From assembly GCA_009667805.1 (NCBI GenBank), contig CM019070.1, positions 51,354,451 through 51,418,450 of the forward strand: 64,000 nt of DNA, written 5' to 3'. The stretch comes from Leptobrachium leishanense. Lineage: Eukaryota > Chordata > Amphibia > Anura > Megophryidae. The notes under the pieces are model-generated. The model was not told the origin of the DNA. It was given only the letters and a program-made list of their open reading frames with translations, and did no database searches. Of this stretch, positions 44,853 to 56,563 are shown one piece after another (within the stretch, counting starts at the first letter, position 1; every line of letters starts with the position of its first letter). Made by a program: the position numbers and the translations under genes.

Positions 44853-45077
44853 AACCGAAGTCCTGTGGTAGTGTGCAATTTTCGGTTTCCTACACTGCAT
44901 ATTGCGTAGGAGGGCAAACTGCGTACAAAAATGGCAGCTCAGCCTCCCAAACAGGAAGTTCCTGAACAGGAGGAGCTGCATACAGCAAGCGAGAAAAGGT
45001 GAGTAAAAAAAACGTATAATGAAAACATAGAAAAATAATTGGTCAGAGTCCGTCAGCAGCATCTGCCCAACTATTTA

Positions 45078-45520
45078 GGCTGGGGTCAGACGAGCGTAGT
45101 ATTCACGTCCGTGATTGCGCCTAAAAGTACGTCCGTGATAGCATGAAAGAAAGTCCATTGGAGCCTGACACATGAAGTACGTCCGCACTGAACTGCGGAC
45201 GCAGCACGGCCGCGGCAAACGGACGCAAGGCAGGCAAGAACGTACAACCCCTAGAACGGCCGCAGAAAGTGCGCTGCGTCTGCATAGCTTTGTGTGTGAG
45301 TGAGTGGAACGTGGTCAGACGGACTGCATTTATACGTCCAGCATTTTTTTCACGGACAAAATGGTTTTGCTTTTTAATTTATTTTCCCTCCTACATCCGT
45401 CAAAATATTTGTCAGTGAAAAAAAACGGACTGTGTGGCCACTACTGTGTCTTCCGTACTGACGTACGTCCGTGTGCACGGACGTAGAGTCCGTAGAAATC
45501 ACGCTCGTCTGACCCTAGCC
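45078..45520. mobile_element. Harbinger-type MITE (443 bp)
   Basis: GGCTGGGGTCAGACGAGCGT to CGCTCGTCTGACCCTAGCC, TTA on both sides (45075-45077, 45521-45523). Same family of ends as 9705-10131 but a different interior, shared with the fragment at 134-283. Confidence 0.92.
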
Positions 45521-45945
45521 TTAAAGGCCAAAAAAAAACCTCTATTTTCAACAGAGTATTTGTTTAAGCCTGACGAAGTGTAAACTTGAAAGCAGCCCCT
45601 GCTACTAATTGCTTCACCCATGATCCTTTGTGGTTGTTGCAGCTAAACCTGTTTAGTTATAAATTTACACGTATTGGTTGGAAGTATGGGTTTTAAGCAG
45701 AGTTAATGTATAAAGCGTAGGTTGCACCCGTTTAAAAGCCGTGAACTGTGATTGCTAATGAAAACCAGCTCAATCACAGAAAATTGCAATATTCTACTCT
45801 CCACTGCTTTACCACCGCCCCTGGACGACGATCCTCTGAACGGAACACATCAAATGAAGGAGAAAACTTTAACTATTACCTCTGACCATTTCTTCTATCC
45901 CATTAAGATAATCATGTATCTATTGGCCGTGTGCATTTTACCTGC

Positions 45946-45982
<37 letters not shown>

Positions 45983-46326
45983 CTTTACCATCAGGGGTTG
46001 GATATTGCGCTGGTCTTACAGATGAGGTCCTCATCCCTTGAGATATGGCAAGCTGTACTCATCTGGTTCCAGCACTTGGGTTGCCATGTTCCTACTCCGT
46101 GGGTGGTTCTGGAAATGGGCCAATGCACACGCTGTGCGTTTTTTGTCCTGACTTCCCAGTCATCATGCTATCCATCTCAGGCTTCAGGAATGAACAGAGG
46201 GCTGTCCTGTAGGATGTCTCTCTGCTCACATCTGTCACCCATTCTGGGGCAGGCCACCAGACCCGAGTAGCAGAGAACCCATCGGGAGCATCAGGGAGGG
46301 AAGAAAATTGTGGTTGGGGGGGGGGG
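45521..46326. other. Putative intron with a 35-base poly-T
   Basis: Uninterrupted T run at 45948-45982. Nothing else recognised. Confidence 0.55.
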
Positions 46327-46480
46327 GGGGTGGTCATCAACCATGACCTTCCAGATGTTTTGGAACTACATTTCCCTTGAGTCTCAGGCACACATCAGGT
46401 TGGTTGAGCCTTATGAGAGATGTAGCTTCAAAATATCTAGAGGGTGAAGGTTGCCTACTCCTACTGTATATGGGTTTTAA
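46327..46480. mobile_element. Short hAT-type MITE relic
   Basis: TGGTCATCAACCATGACCTT, CCAGATGTTTTGGAACTACA near the left and AAAATATCTAGAGGGTGAAG, GTTGCCTACTCCTACTG near the right pair imperfectly. Outermost bases lost in a G run. Confidence 0.5.
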
Positions 46481-46712
46481 TCTTTCTGGTGTGCTGGAGT
46501 TTTTTTTCATACAAGCCAGCAGGTTGGATGAGTTTGTGTATAGAGCAAGGGCTAGTAACCCTTAAGGTTGGCTGAACATGATCATGGGAAAAGTAGTTTT
46601 AAAACCTTCTAGCCTGTCAAAGCCATCATTCACTTGACAACCATGTGAAACTGGGCTGGCCAAAGGGAGATCCTACTCAATGCATCTACCACAAAACTTT
46701 GAAGACCTCTAT

Positions 46713-46839
46713 GGGCCATATTACAAAGTTGGTGTTCACTTAACCGGAGCTGTTGTAAACTTACCAGAGCCATTAAAGTCTATGGAGTTAAGTTTACAAC
46801 AGCTCTGGTTAAGTTGGCACCAACTTTTGTAATACTTCC
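46713..46839. mobile_element. Palindromic MITE, GGGCAGTATTAC family, copy 3
   Basis: GGGCCATATTACAAAGTTGG at the left, CCAACTTTTGTAATACTTCC at the right, with AACCGGAGCTGTTGTAAAC and GTTTACAACAGCTCTGGTT arms. Right terminus is decayed. Confidence 0.82.
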
Positions 46840-47059
46840 TGTATATTTGTAGATAATCATGGGAATTGTAGTTCATCCTTCTAAAATACCAGACCGGAAT
46901 ACAATTATATATTTTTTTTATCTGGTTTTAGCAGAAAGTATCAGAGCAAAAATTACAAGATCAAAGTGTTCTGCCATCTTCATCCACAACGCACGTTTTG
47001 GATAGATTGTTTTTTGTTCATTCTGTTTTGTTAAACTCTCATAGTCAACTTGCTTCCCC

Positions 47060-47535
47060 ATGTCATAAATAACTCTCATACACAGCCCACTCTTCTGACC
47101 TCTGTGTCTTTCTTCATACAGCTCACCATCCACAGCAATCACCCTTTCCTGCTGCTACATTTTCACTCTGCAGTCCCCTCCGGCCACTTTCCTATTCAGT
47201 CCTGGGCCTATACTTATAGCTCTCCCTTCCAGCCGATTTTCTTTCGAATTACCCTTTTCAAGCCCAAGCTTCTGGTCATTCCAATGCAATCCTTGCGGTT
47301 TTCTTTCTGGCCACCAGCTCCACACTCCCCCCTGCTCCTTTTAGTTTCACATACCCTCTGCCTCTAGATTGTAAGCGCATGAGATGTCTGGCTGAGCACT
47401 TGTATAAAGTGCTGTATTAGCAGGACAATTATCCTACAGGCAAGGCCGACTGTTCTTTAATGTGTCATTAAGTTTCACGCTTGTGCTTTCTCCATTATAC
47501 AGCGCTGGGGAATCTGTTGGCTCTATATCCGTAAC
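47060..47535 (+). mobile_element. L2-like LINE 3' UTR fragment
   Basis: Pyrimidine-rich block followed by CTCTAGATTGTAAGCGCATG, a GTATAAAGTGCTGTATTAG-like stretch, and ACAGCGCTGGGGAATCTGTT, GGCTCTATAT. This order is the usual 3' end of L2-group elements. No coding part is readable. Confidence 0.55.
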
Positions 47536-47539
47536 TGTA

Positions 47540-49796
47540 TGTGTAGTGGAAATCCATTCATTCGTATATTAAGGCTTCTTTCCGCATATACGTAGGCACG
47601 GATTGGCCTCTAAAAGTCGAATGATAGGAGTAAGCAAGCCTTTTACTGCCATTTTTGTCCTGTGTGGTGTCGTTGGCCATCCTCAGCACAGTTCATTGTT
47701 TTGCTAGTTTTATTCATCATGTGTTGGTGCAGCAGTGAATCGGAATTGTCACTGAAGTCCTTTCAGATCCAGAGCTTGATGGTCGTCTACAGATTGCATG
47801 GGGCGACGTTTATTCTAAGTTATCCCAGGACTGCTCCTGATCCACATCTCCATTTTCTGTTACATAGCACCAACAGTTTCCACAGCGCTTTGCAATAATG
47901 AATGTGGAATTAAACCTTACATAGGGGTTTTTAATCATTGCAAAGTCGCATGAATTATGTATTCCGTAAGGGCACACTATCACGAACATAAGCTGTAACT
48001 GGATGACTTTTTTGCATTACGAAAAAAAAAATCTAAACCATTTGCTGCTGATTTTTCTTTTGTTTTGAAGGAATTGCATATAAATGAAAAAATAAAGTTA
48101 GGTTTTCATGTCCTGTTTCCATTTTGTGGATTTTTGTCCCATGATGCAACATTTACCAAAATATTAGCACAAGTCTCACTTTAGAGCTACGGTACAGGAG
48201 GAAACCGTCAAGAGGCAATGGGGTGGAGGAGGTGATGATTAGAAAAGGCGACTGGATGAGATCTGATAGTGGGTTAACACTGTAATTTACCCCCCCCCCC
48301 CTGTCCTTTGCATACATCCCACACCATGCAATTCAATAGGGCAGTTTAGAATTCATTCTATTCCTAATGACTCGCAGTGAGGAACAAATACTGTAATAAA
48401 GGTACTACAGGGAGCGGTTTACAATACAAAATATCACAAAGTGAGTGCACATAGTGACATACTGACAAAATATTTCCTTAAATAACCGTACATGAGAAAA
48501 ACATGTAAGATATCCGCAATATAAGAACATTTAAATTTTTTGGTGTTGGTGTCCTTTTTAAAATGAATGGCTGAATATCATGGAGAATGTAATTAAATGT
48601 TTAATATTTTTCTCTGCTTGATCCTGGATTATTTTTTTTATTCCACCCCTTCTATTAACCTTGTTTTGGTATGACCGTATTATCACTATAATGATATCGT
48701 GTGTATCTGTTTTACAAATCGTTCCTCAAGATGTTAAATATATCCATTATTTTTTTTTTTGTAGTGTCTTTTGAGAGCGAATACAATATATAGAATTTTT
48801 TTTTCTGTTTTTCATCTTTTTCTTGGAAGTCTTCCATTCCAAGAAAACTCCGCTCAGTCTTTCGAGATGATGGAATTTTTTCTTTTATCGCATTCCTTAT
48901 TACGCAGAGGATAATTTTGAGATGGTTCTTGAGATGAAAGCCCACCATAGGAATTTTGTGGGTTAGTAGAGTGGCCCGCACTCCTCGAACATGCCTCCCT
49001 CCTCCCCCACTCGCATACCCCGCATTCTTCCCCGAACAAACCTCTGCTTGTTGCTATAGTGTCTTAGATCAACAGTCATTAGGTGTGTGATGTTTTCCCT
49101 ATCTGATATCTGCCATATCATCAAATTAAGTTCAGCCTGTTAATAAAGCGTGCCGTTACATGGCCGTTGGAATGGTATCACTGCCAAAATGTCGAACCTC
49201 TCCTGAGGTTTCCTTTCAGTCTTAATAATTTTTTGATGGTATCGTGTAATATTAAACAGTTTTGCAATTTGAGAACTTTTATCGGCAGAAAAAGTATATT
49301 TATTAACATACACATATAAAATCTTTATATTGTTATATTTTAACAATGTTTTGGTTTTTATTAATTGTGCAAAGATTTTTACATACCTTACAGTGCCATT
49401 CTCCTGGTTTTATAATCGTCGATTTGGTAGATGTGTTGCATAATCTGGCACCTGTTATTTATGTTTATGGAGATGTATGGAAACTGCCCCCACCCCACAA
49501 GACAATCATGGAATTAAAGCCTAATATTGCCCCCCCCCCCCATAAAATAACTGCTTTGCCCTTCCACCATATTGCCCAGTTTCTCCTAGTTGCCCGATTT
49601 GACCCGGTGTCTTCTCCTTAATGTGTCACAACCATAAGTTATTGAAGATCCTCCTGTTCACTGACATCTGGGATCATCTTGCACATGTGTTTTCTGTGCT
49701 CCTAAAGCTTTTGGTGAGGTGGTTCTAGTGATGTAAACCTACACTATAGTTTTTTTTCTTTTCATTTTTCTTGATGTAAAGCCCTCCTCAATCTAA
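47540..49796. other. Putative intron, no recognisable feature
   Basis: A fragment at 47858-47897 (CATAGCACCAACAGTTTCCA) resembles a LINE tail. A Lys-rich minus-strand frame at 48712-48981 has no recognised domain. Confidence 0.4.
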
Positions 49797-50223
49797 GGCT
49801 GGGGTCAGACCAGCGCACTTTTAACGTGCGTTCTGGCGCACATAATTACGGCCGCACTAGCAGCAGATGACGGGCAATGACGGCCAATATACGATGTACG
49901 GCCGCACAAAAGTCCGGCCGTGCAACGCAAGTTGAATTTGAACGCATTTTTTTGAGAACGCTGAACCGCTAGTACTGACGTACTGAGTGCGCAGCTGCGG
50001 CATAGCGGCGTGTTTGCGTGATTAGGAGATGTCAGACGCTGCTAATGTCCAGCCTACATAACGTCCAGACGCAAAAAGAGTTTTATTGACGATCCGTACA
50101 AAATCACGCCCGAAAATGCACGTCGTCTGACCGTTTTTGCGCATTCCGTGAAAAAATACGTCAATGCGTTCGGACGCACTTTTTCACGTTCGCGGGGAAA
50201 AATGCTTTTGTCTGACCCTAGCC
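49797..50223. mobile_element. Harbinger-type MITE, copy 2 of the 427-bp family
   Basis: GGCTGGGGTCAGACCAGCGC to TTGTCTGACCCTAGCC, TAA on both sides (49794-49796, 50224-50226). Full length and nearly identical to 9705-10131 in the same orientation. Confidence 0.95.
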
Positions 50224-50233
50224 TAATAGTTTA

Positions 50234-50560
50234 GGCCAGTGTCAGACGAGCACACTACGTGCGCCCGTACTGATGCGCCACCCGTCGTAGCATTTTGACG
50301 TTTCGACTGGGCCGGCCACACTCTAGTGCACGCACAAATTGCGCATTCTACAGCGGATGTGCTGAAAGACTCCCCGTTGGAACGCTATGACGTTCGTTCG
50401 GTGCTGCAAAGCGCTATTCTCCATAGGAGGATCGAGCCTTGCAGCACTGAGCGCACTAACTGCACTCGGCGAATTGGCCAGACGGGCGTCAGAGTGGAAG
50501 GAACGTCCACTCACATGGACATTCCTTCTGCTCTAAAAAAACGCTCCTCTGAACCTGGCC
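50234..50560. mobile_element. Harbinger-type MITE, GGCCAGTGTCAGAC subfamily (327 bp)
   Basis: GGCCAGTGTCAGACGAGCAC to ACGCTCCTCTGAACCTGGCC, TTA on both sides (50231-50233, 50561-50563). Lies only 10 bases after the previous MITE. ACGTTCGTTCGG and TCCATAGGAGGATCGAG internal words. Confidence 0.9.
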
Positions 50561-50563
50561 TTA

Positions 50564-51236
50564 GGGTTACTTTGTCTTCATGTTAAAGACAGAGGATAAT
50601 CTGGTTCCTGTGTCGGCGAAGACAATTAACATGCTGGTGTGGTTTTTGGAAAGTGAAGGTTTCATGGGAATTGGGATATTGGTGACAGTCCACTGTCCAT
50701 TAGCAGTAAGAAATTAAAGCTCCTGTATGTTACTGGGGGAAAAAGGTAAGTTATAACCGTCACCAATTGGATGCTTAAGATTTATTCTTTCAGTGTTTGA
50801 TAGTGGACTTCCCTCAGCGTAACATGTAATAGAGCTTCCTCTGGCAATTTTGGGCAGGAAGTAGAGGCAGAAATGGTTAAAAAGGCCAGAAATTAGGGTT
50901 AGATAACCATATGAACTGCTTGTAGGATTAAACCCAACCTGAAATGTAATCCTAACATACTGCTTCCTTTTTTAGGCAACAGAAGCAATTCTGCCCCTTC
51001 TTTTGATGCTGGAGTCTAAAGAGGGCAGAATGTTAGGCTTATTATCTCTAATGCTAAAAGAAGCTCAAATGGTAACGTAATCCTAATTTGTAACTTAAAT
51101 TTAACAAAAACTATATACTCCTTTTTGGACCTTTTTGTGTCCAATTTGACTGGGTTTTCAATTCAGACACAGCTGAATCCTAGGGACCGGATTCAGTAGC
51201 TGCTGGATTGGTGTCTTTTTAACTCCCCTTTTTTGC
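50564..51236. other. Putative intron, no recognisable gene
   Basis: Contains an imperfect inverted pair GCAATTCTGCCCC (50985) and GAGGGCAGAATGTT (51022). TTTTTTAGGCAACAG recurs at 60587. Possibly an unrecognised repeat. Confidence 0.35.
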
Positions 51237-51440
51237 TTTGTCAATTCTATTGTGCATTAAAACAAAGTTTTGGTTTACTAATTTATTGTATAAAATGACA
51301 TTCGGACGGTGTATATGAAACATAAATACATTTTTATTCTTTGTTCCCATGCCCAAGATACTTTATTATATGCATTAAAAGGGGAAAAAAAAATCCAAAA
51401 TTCTTCGGGTCACAAGCATTTTGGATAAGGGAATACTCGC
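51237..51440 (-). mobile_element. Tigger-like (pogo) DNA element fragment
   Basis: On the minus strand: CCCTTATCCAAAATGCTTGT, then CCGAAGAATTTTGGATTTTT, TATTTATGTTTCATATACAC, TTTTATACAATAAATTAGTA. This order follows the ATCCCTTATCCAAAATGCTTGG...TTTTGGATTT consensus that I recall for vertebrate Tigger elements. The outer CAGGTTGAGTA end is not clear here. Confidence 0.55.
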
Positions 51441-52889
51441 TTAATCTGTATTTTTCTGGTTTGCTCTTTTTTTCTTCTATTTTTAATCTCTTACCAGTAA
51501 CAACCTTCATGTATTTTCCTGTTCCAATTCAAAATATTTTGAAACTCAAAACCATTCTAAACCAATATTTAAATCCAAACACTGCGGTGAACTGCAGCTG
51601 AACGCTCGTCTTGGCATGATCTGTGCCGTCCTGGGCCGGTTTAATACAGAAATGTGGATTTAATAATTTTAAGGAGATTTGGAGTTAATCTCAATGTTGC
51701 AGTCTGTATTCTCTGCTCATGCACAATGCCATGAGACACAATAACCTGTAATATTCTGTCACGTTCCAATAATGGAGTAAAAAGCCAGCCTGAAACTACC
51801 TTTTCTTTTCCTCATTTAAGACCAGGCCATTATAATCCTTTAATCTCCTTTTTAAATGAGTGCCGTAAACATTCGCCTTTGAGTTTACGGTTGCCAGGTG
51901 TTGTCCCCCAAAAAACGAATGTGAGAATGGGTTTGCTATTATAATTCCCAAGTATATTGGCTTTTTTCTTTATTTCTGTTTGAAAGCTGCACTACATGCA
52001 ACGTATCTTTTTTTTTATTTTTTTATTCACTTTTTGAAATAAAACTACCCTATTGTCTCTGGTGTTTTTATTTCCTTAAGTTTATTATCCTCCTTCGATG
52101 ATTTGTACACCATACGGAAGAATGGGCATAGTGGCTGTGTGCCCCAGATTAGTTTTTTTTGTGTTTTTAAGGATGAGAATCTTTGCCTCCAAAACAAAGT
52201 GCTGATCACTTCTCTGGACCTTTCCCAACTCTTTTGGGCCAACCACACAGGCAGGGCCTTATTTAGCCACTGGATACTCTGACACAAAGGAAAACCCTTT
52301 AGGGGGTGTGTAATCGGGGTCATACATTGTCATCTCAGCGATGAAGAGTCAATTTCCCCATCGTGACTGCCTTTGTGCAACCTATGGCTTTTGAGACCCG
52401 TGTCAGAAAGCTTTAGGAGACCAGCTGGCTTTGGCTCGTGAGGTTCCTTTTTATCCTGGGTTGTTTTAATTTTTAAATCCGTGAAAAACCTAAATACTGG
52501 AAATACGAACTAGTAGAGCAGAGCTATTAATCTATGGTCACAAAATGAGTCGTATCATTACGTCATGGCTTTGTAAACTCAATTTTTTTTTTTTTTTTTA
52601 TAAAAATGCAATAAATGTCAAACACTTAACAATAACAAATTTGGATACTGAAGTGGGAAATGTAGGGGTGGGGCATTGGCAAGGTGATCCATGTGGTTTT
52701 ATGAAGGGGAGTTAGAAGAAAAAAGAGGGGATTGGGTCTCTCCCACAGCAGAGTATATGTTCGGGGGGGGGGGGGGCGCAAGCCCAATCTTAACCCTCTC
52801 TTTAAATATTGGGTATATCAGGGCTTGACAAATATTACAGTAAACCTAGGAGCCGGACACCACCGTGGGAGCAACTATACGATTTCTAA
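51441..52889. other. Putative intron, no recognisable feature
   Basis: T- and A-rich runs and a poly-G at 52764-52775. Nothing recognised. Confidence 0.45.
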
Positions 52890-53068
52890 CAGGGTTATTC
52901 AGAGAGAGGTGAAAACCAGGAGAATGACTGGAGAAGCAAAAATTCTAGGTCAATATAGCCAAACCAGAAAAATTCTCCCATTTATCTCACTTTCCAAATC
53001 GGCTATTTGGTCTAGATTGTTCTCTTCTGCCTGTTCTCCTGGTTTTCACCTTTCTCTGCATACCCCTG
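52890..53068. mobile_element. CAGGGTTATTC-family short palindromic MITE, copy 3 (179 bp)
   Basis: CAGGGTTATTCAGAGAGAGG to CCTTTCTCTGCATACCCCTG, with TAA on both sides (52887-52889, 53069-53071). GAAAACCAGGAGAATGACTG arm as in copy 1. The right arm is partly decayed. Confidence 0.88.
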
Positions 53069-53071
53069 TAA

Positions 53072-54982
53072 GAGTGAAGTTTTTGTCTCTAGATTTGCTT
53101 TCACAGGTTCTCATACTCCGTAACCAGAGGTCTAGGACCTCCTGACTGCCTCCCAACCCCAGGGTTTGTCTAGCCCTGGCATAGATATATACTTTCATGG
53201 ATTCCATTATTATGGTTTTCTTTTCCTGAACGCAGTTCTCCTCCCGCTCGCAAAGTTTAGATCACTGTTAGTCTCTGCCCCCAGACCTGCAAAATTCGGT
53301 TGATCCCGTCGGCATGTATAGCAGCATGACCTCGTGTGCCATTAAAATATTAATATGCATTAATAACACCGGTCAGGATGGCAAAACCACCATAGTTTTG
53401 AATTCTAGAACTATGCAAAATACACCTATGGTAAGTTTTTAACCGGTCCTACAAAGACCTTACTCTCCCCACCTAATCCCAGACAGCCATACACCTGCAC
53501 GGCCATATAATCCTAACAGGGGGGTCGTCTCAAAAAGATTGTGTAGAAATTGAACAATACCTAAACTTTTTTTTTTACCTTCCTTATTCATACTTGTCTG
53601 TGAACCTCCCTCCGGGCATCAGCTTCAGTTTGTCATTTCCTGCCCACAGCCCCATCACGGGTCAATAGGTCCTCCGCTTTCCCTGGGGTCTTACAGTTTT
53701 TCCGCTGTGCTTTTATTTTTTATAGAAATGTTTTCCATTATATATTTATGATTTCGGTTCACAAGCGTTTTATTATGGTTTGCTTATTTAGCGGTCACAA
53801 CAATATGTTGACTGTTTAATAAACAATGAACATGTTTGTAACCGTTGGAAGTCTCAATGGGTGAGAAAAAAAAATCTGTTTGGGCTTTTCTGTAAGAAAA
53901 CGGCAATTTAGAGACTTTGAGACTAATGGAGTTCTGTTAAATGCATTTGGGAATACTGTAGGTTGAGTAGAAGGGGCGCCCCAAGGCTGTCTACGTCGAA
54001 AGAGAATGCAGAGACGTCTGCACCCCCTCCATACCATGGGTGTATCGGTCGTGAGAAATTCATGCCGGGTCTGTTCTTGGGTTGCAATAGCAGATTGCTG
54101 TCTGGGGAAAGTTGATAAATGGTATACTGTGCGTCTCCTTTTAAGTATGTAATATACAAAGTATGGGAAGTTCATGCTTTATTACGTTTTTGAAGGAAAT
54201 ATTAGACTGTAGACTAACTGAACAGAACAAAATTGTAAGTTGTTCAACCTGTTTCATTTAATTGACGCTGTGGAGTTCTATTTATTCAAAGCTGCAATTC
54301 AGATTTTTTTTTTTTTTTTAAATCGATCCTCTTGCTTGGTGGTATTTGCTGTAAATGTTTTTCGGTCAGGGCTTGACATGCTTCAGTAGCCCTGCAGCTA
54401 TTGGCCCTCATAATTTGGTCTGTTTTATTCCTCACACTTTGACCTTTTTATGAATGTCTCCTTAAAACAGGGCACGATGTCCGTGTTTAACATAAGCACA
54501 CATTTTTAGAAGTGAGGCAAAGTTTTCTATTATATATTCGTTTAGAATGACCCAAAAGTTTACTCCTACTTGGATACCACCTTCCCGTTAAAGGTTTTTA
54601 AAGGGACACTATAGGCACTGTGATCGCAGTGACTTGAAGTGCCTTCAACCCTCTCCAGGAAGGTGTAGGTTTTTTCTTTTTTGGAGGGCTAATTCAGCAC
54701 CCTGAACGCAGGGAAGTAGGCACCTAACCCTATTCCTTTTGTGCCCTATAATAGATGGGCTTGTCCTATGTTTCTGGTGGTGAAAATGGTCGATAAAATG
54801 TTTTCTGTTAGAATGCATCATTTTCTGCAACATTTAAATCGTATTTCCTCAATATTTGGGCAGCTACATGGACTGCAGTTTTCAGCCCCTGTATTCATAC
54901 TGTAGGAAGCTGCCAAAACCTGTCAGGACTGACACCAGGACTAATTCCTCTTTCTGCTACTCCACGACTAAAGATGTACATA
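53072..54982. other. Putative intron, no recognisable feature
   Basis: Nothing recognised apart from homopolymer runs. Minus-strand frames at 53816-54175 show no domain. Confidence 0.45.
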
Positions 54983-55361
54983 AAGGTTGTACGTTCCTTA
55001 TCCGGAAATCTGGAATCGTCAGTCTTTTGGGCAGAATTTTTACTTGCCTTCCTAACGCTCCAGATCATCCAGATGTGTCCTCCTGCAATCTGGCCCTACT
55101 CGACGAGGGTTGCAGTACCGCGAGGAAGACGCTCAGAGACTGTGCTGCGCCATGTCTGTGAGAAACATGCTGGCTCTGTACGTCCTATGCAAAGCATCAC
55201 CCAGAGTGTATGCACACTGGTGCTGCAGCAGCCAGAGCATCATGGTCCCTCTGCCCTGTCCACCCTCTGACTTCGGATTCTTCCAGATTCTGAAATCTAG
55301 TAGAATCCATTATCCAGAATGATCAGGTCTGAAGCGTTCCGGGTAAGGGGTGCTCAACCTG
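54983..55361. mobile_element. pogo/Tigger-like non-autonomous element (379 bp)
   Basis: Left end AAGGTTGTACGTTCCTTATC, CGGAAATCTGGAATCG. Right end CGTTCCGGGTAAGGGGTGCT, CAACCTG. The two ends pair as inverse complements over about 30 bases. TA on both sides (54981-54982, 55362-55363), the Tc1/mariner/pogo target. No transposase. Confidence 0.72.
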
Positions 55362-55714
55362 TATAATGGTTTTGAGCATATACATTCTTGTGTCCAAATA
55401 CAATAACAGAAGCAAAAATACCCCCCATACCAAATCGCCAAAGTATAATAAATGAAGAGTTATAACCAAAAAAACAACTCTGCTGCCAATAATATAATAG
55501 AGCAAACCTCTTAAGGCTCTAAGGCTGGTTGTCATCTGGGTCTATAGTTGGACGACTGGACAGGTCAGAGAGAAAAAAAATGTTGTGACGAGGGGGCTGT
55601 CCTGGGTGCTGAAATAGATTTCAGCACCAAGGAGGGCACCGCCGAACGCAGCAGGCCTGATGAGATGGAAACAATAAACACGCTGCGTTCGGCCAGGAGA
55701 AAAAAAAAAGCATA

Positions 55715-56560
55715 CAGGGTAATTCAAAGAGACTCGAAAAGCCACCGCACATTCGGTGACTTTTCGTTCTCTTCAATTCGGTTCTTTTTGCCGATCCCAT
55801 TTCGGTGACCCTGCGGTGTATTCAGCAAGCACCACAGGGTCCCCGAATTGCAGGGAAAGGCTGCTGCAAAACCCGGCAAATGCACGCCGAAAACCTGCAA
55901 AAACCTCCTATTAACCCACGGAAAACCACGGAAAAACCCGAGCAGGAGCCGATCACACGCAGCGAAGCCGCTGGAAAAAGCCGACACCGCAGACAAATGA
56001 AGTGAATAAGTTAGAAAAACAGTTTGCTTGAATGTTTGAAAAGTGAAACCCTGTTTGCAAAGAAACTACTGAGCGAAAATGTCTGAAATTTACATATGAG
56101 ATCCAGGGAATGATCATAAAAAGGGCTGTTACAGAAAAAATAAATTTTAAAAAACAAAACAAATCCAGAAAAATGCTTAAAATATCCTAAAAAATCTATA
56201 AATCGACTCTTTACTGCAGAATTTTATAATGAACAGTTTATTAGATACTGAATTAAAACAGGAATATTAACATTGAAGCCTATGGGATTCGCCTGAATAA
56301 ACCTGTCCAATGAAACCACTGAATGGCAGAGCATTTCGGGAACCTTTCACTGCTGGTTTGTGTTCTCTGAATAGCCGAAGCAGTGCTTTTTCATGGGGAT
56401 TTCACTGCCCTCGAACAGGCACCGTATGTGCAGGCAATTTGCCAGGATTTGGCGAATTGCCTGCTCTCTGGATAGCCGAATGGCCAAGAAAGGTAACAAC
56501 GCTGATTTTCAGCGTTCGGTTACCGTTCTCAAGCAATTCGGATCTCTTTGAATTACCCTG
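55715..56560 (+). mobile_element. CAGGGTTATTC-family DNA element, copy 3 (846 bp)
   Basis: CAGGGTAATTCAAAGAGACT to TCTCTTTGAATTACCCTG, with a matched change (TTATT to TAATT) in both ends. Perfect 3-bp duplication ATA at 55712-55714 and 56561-56563. Closely similar to 32208-33063 over its whole length. Confidence 0.95.
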
Positions 56561-56563
56561 ATA

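Noticed and set aside
45948..45982. Poly-T run as the tail of a minus-strand retrogene
   Set aside because: No coding sequence or target duplication is recognisable on the right side of the run.
48712..49039. Lys-rich minus-strand frames, considered as a coiled-coil exon
   Set aside because: No splice context and AT-rich composition. Lys codons are expected from A-rich DNA.
50960..51070. Pyrimidine tract and TTTTTTAG followed by an open stretch, considered as ARHGAP29 exon 3
   Set aside because: The translation does not match the family, and the same TTTTTAGGCAACAG block recurs at 60583, indicating a repeat.
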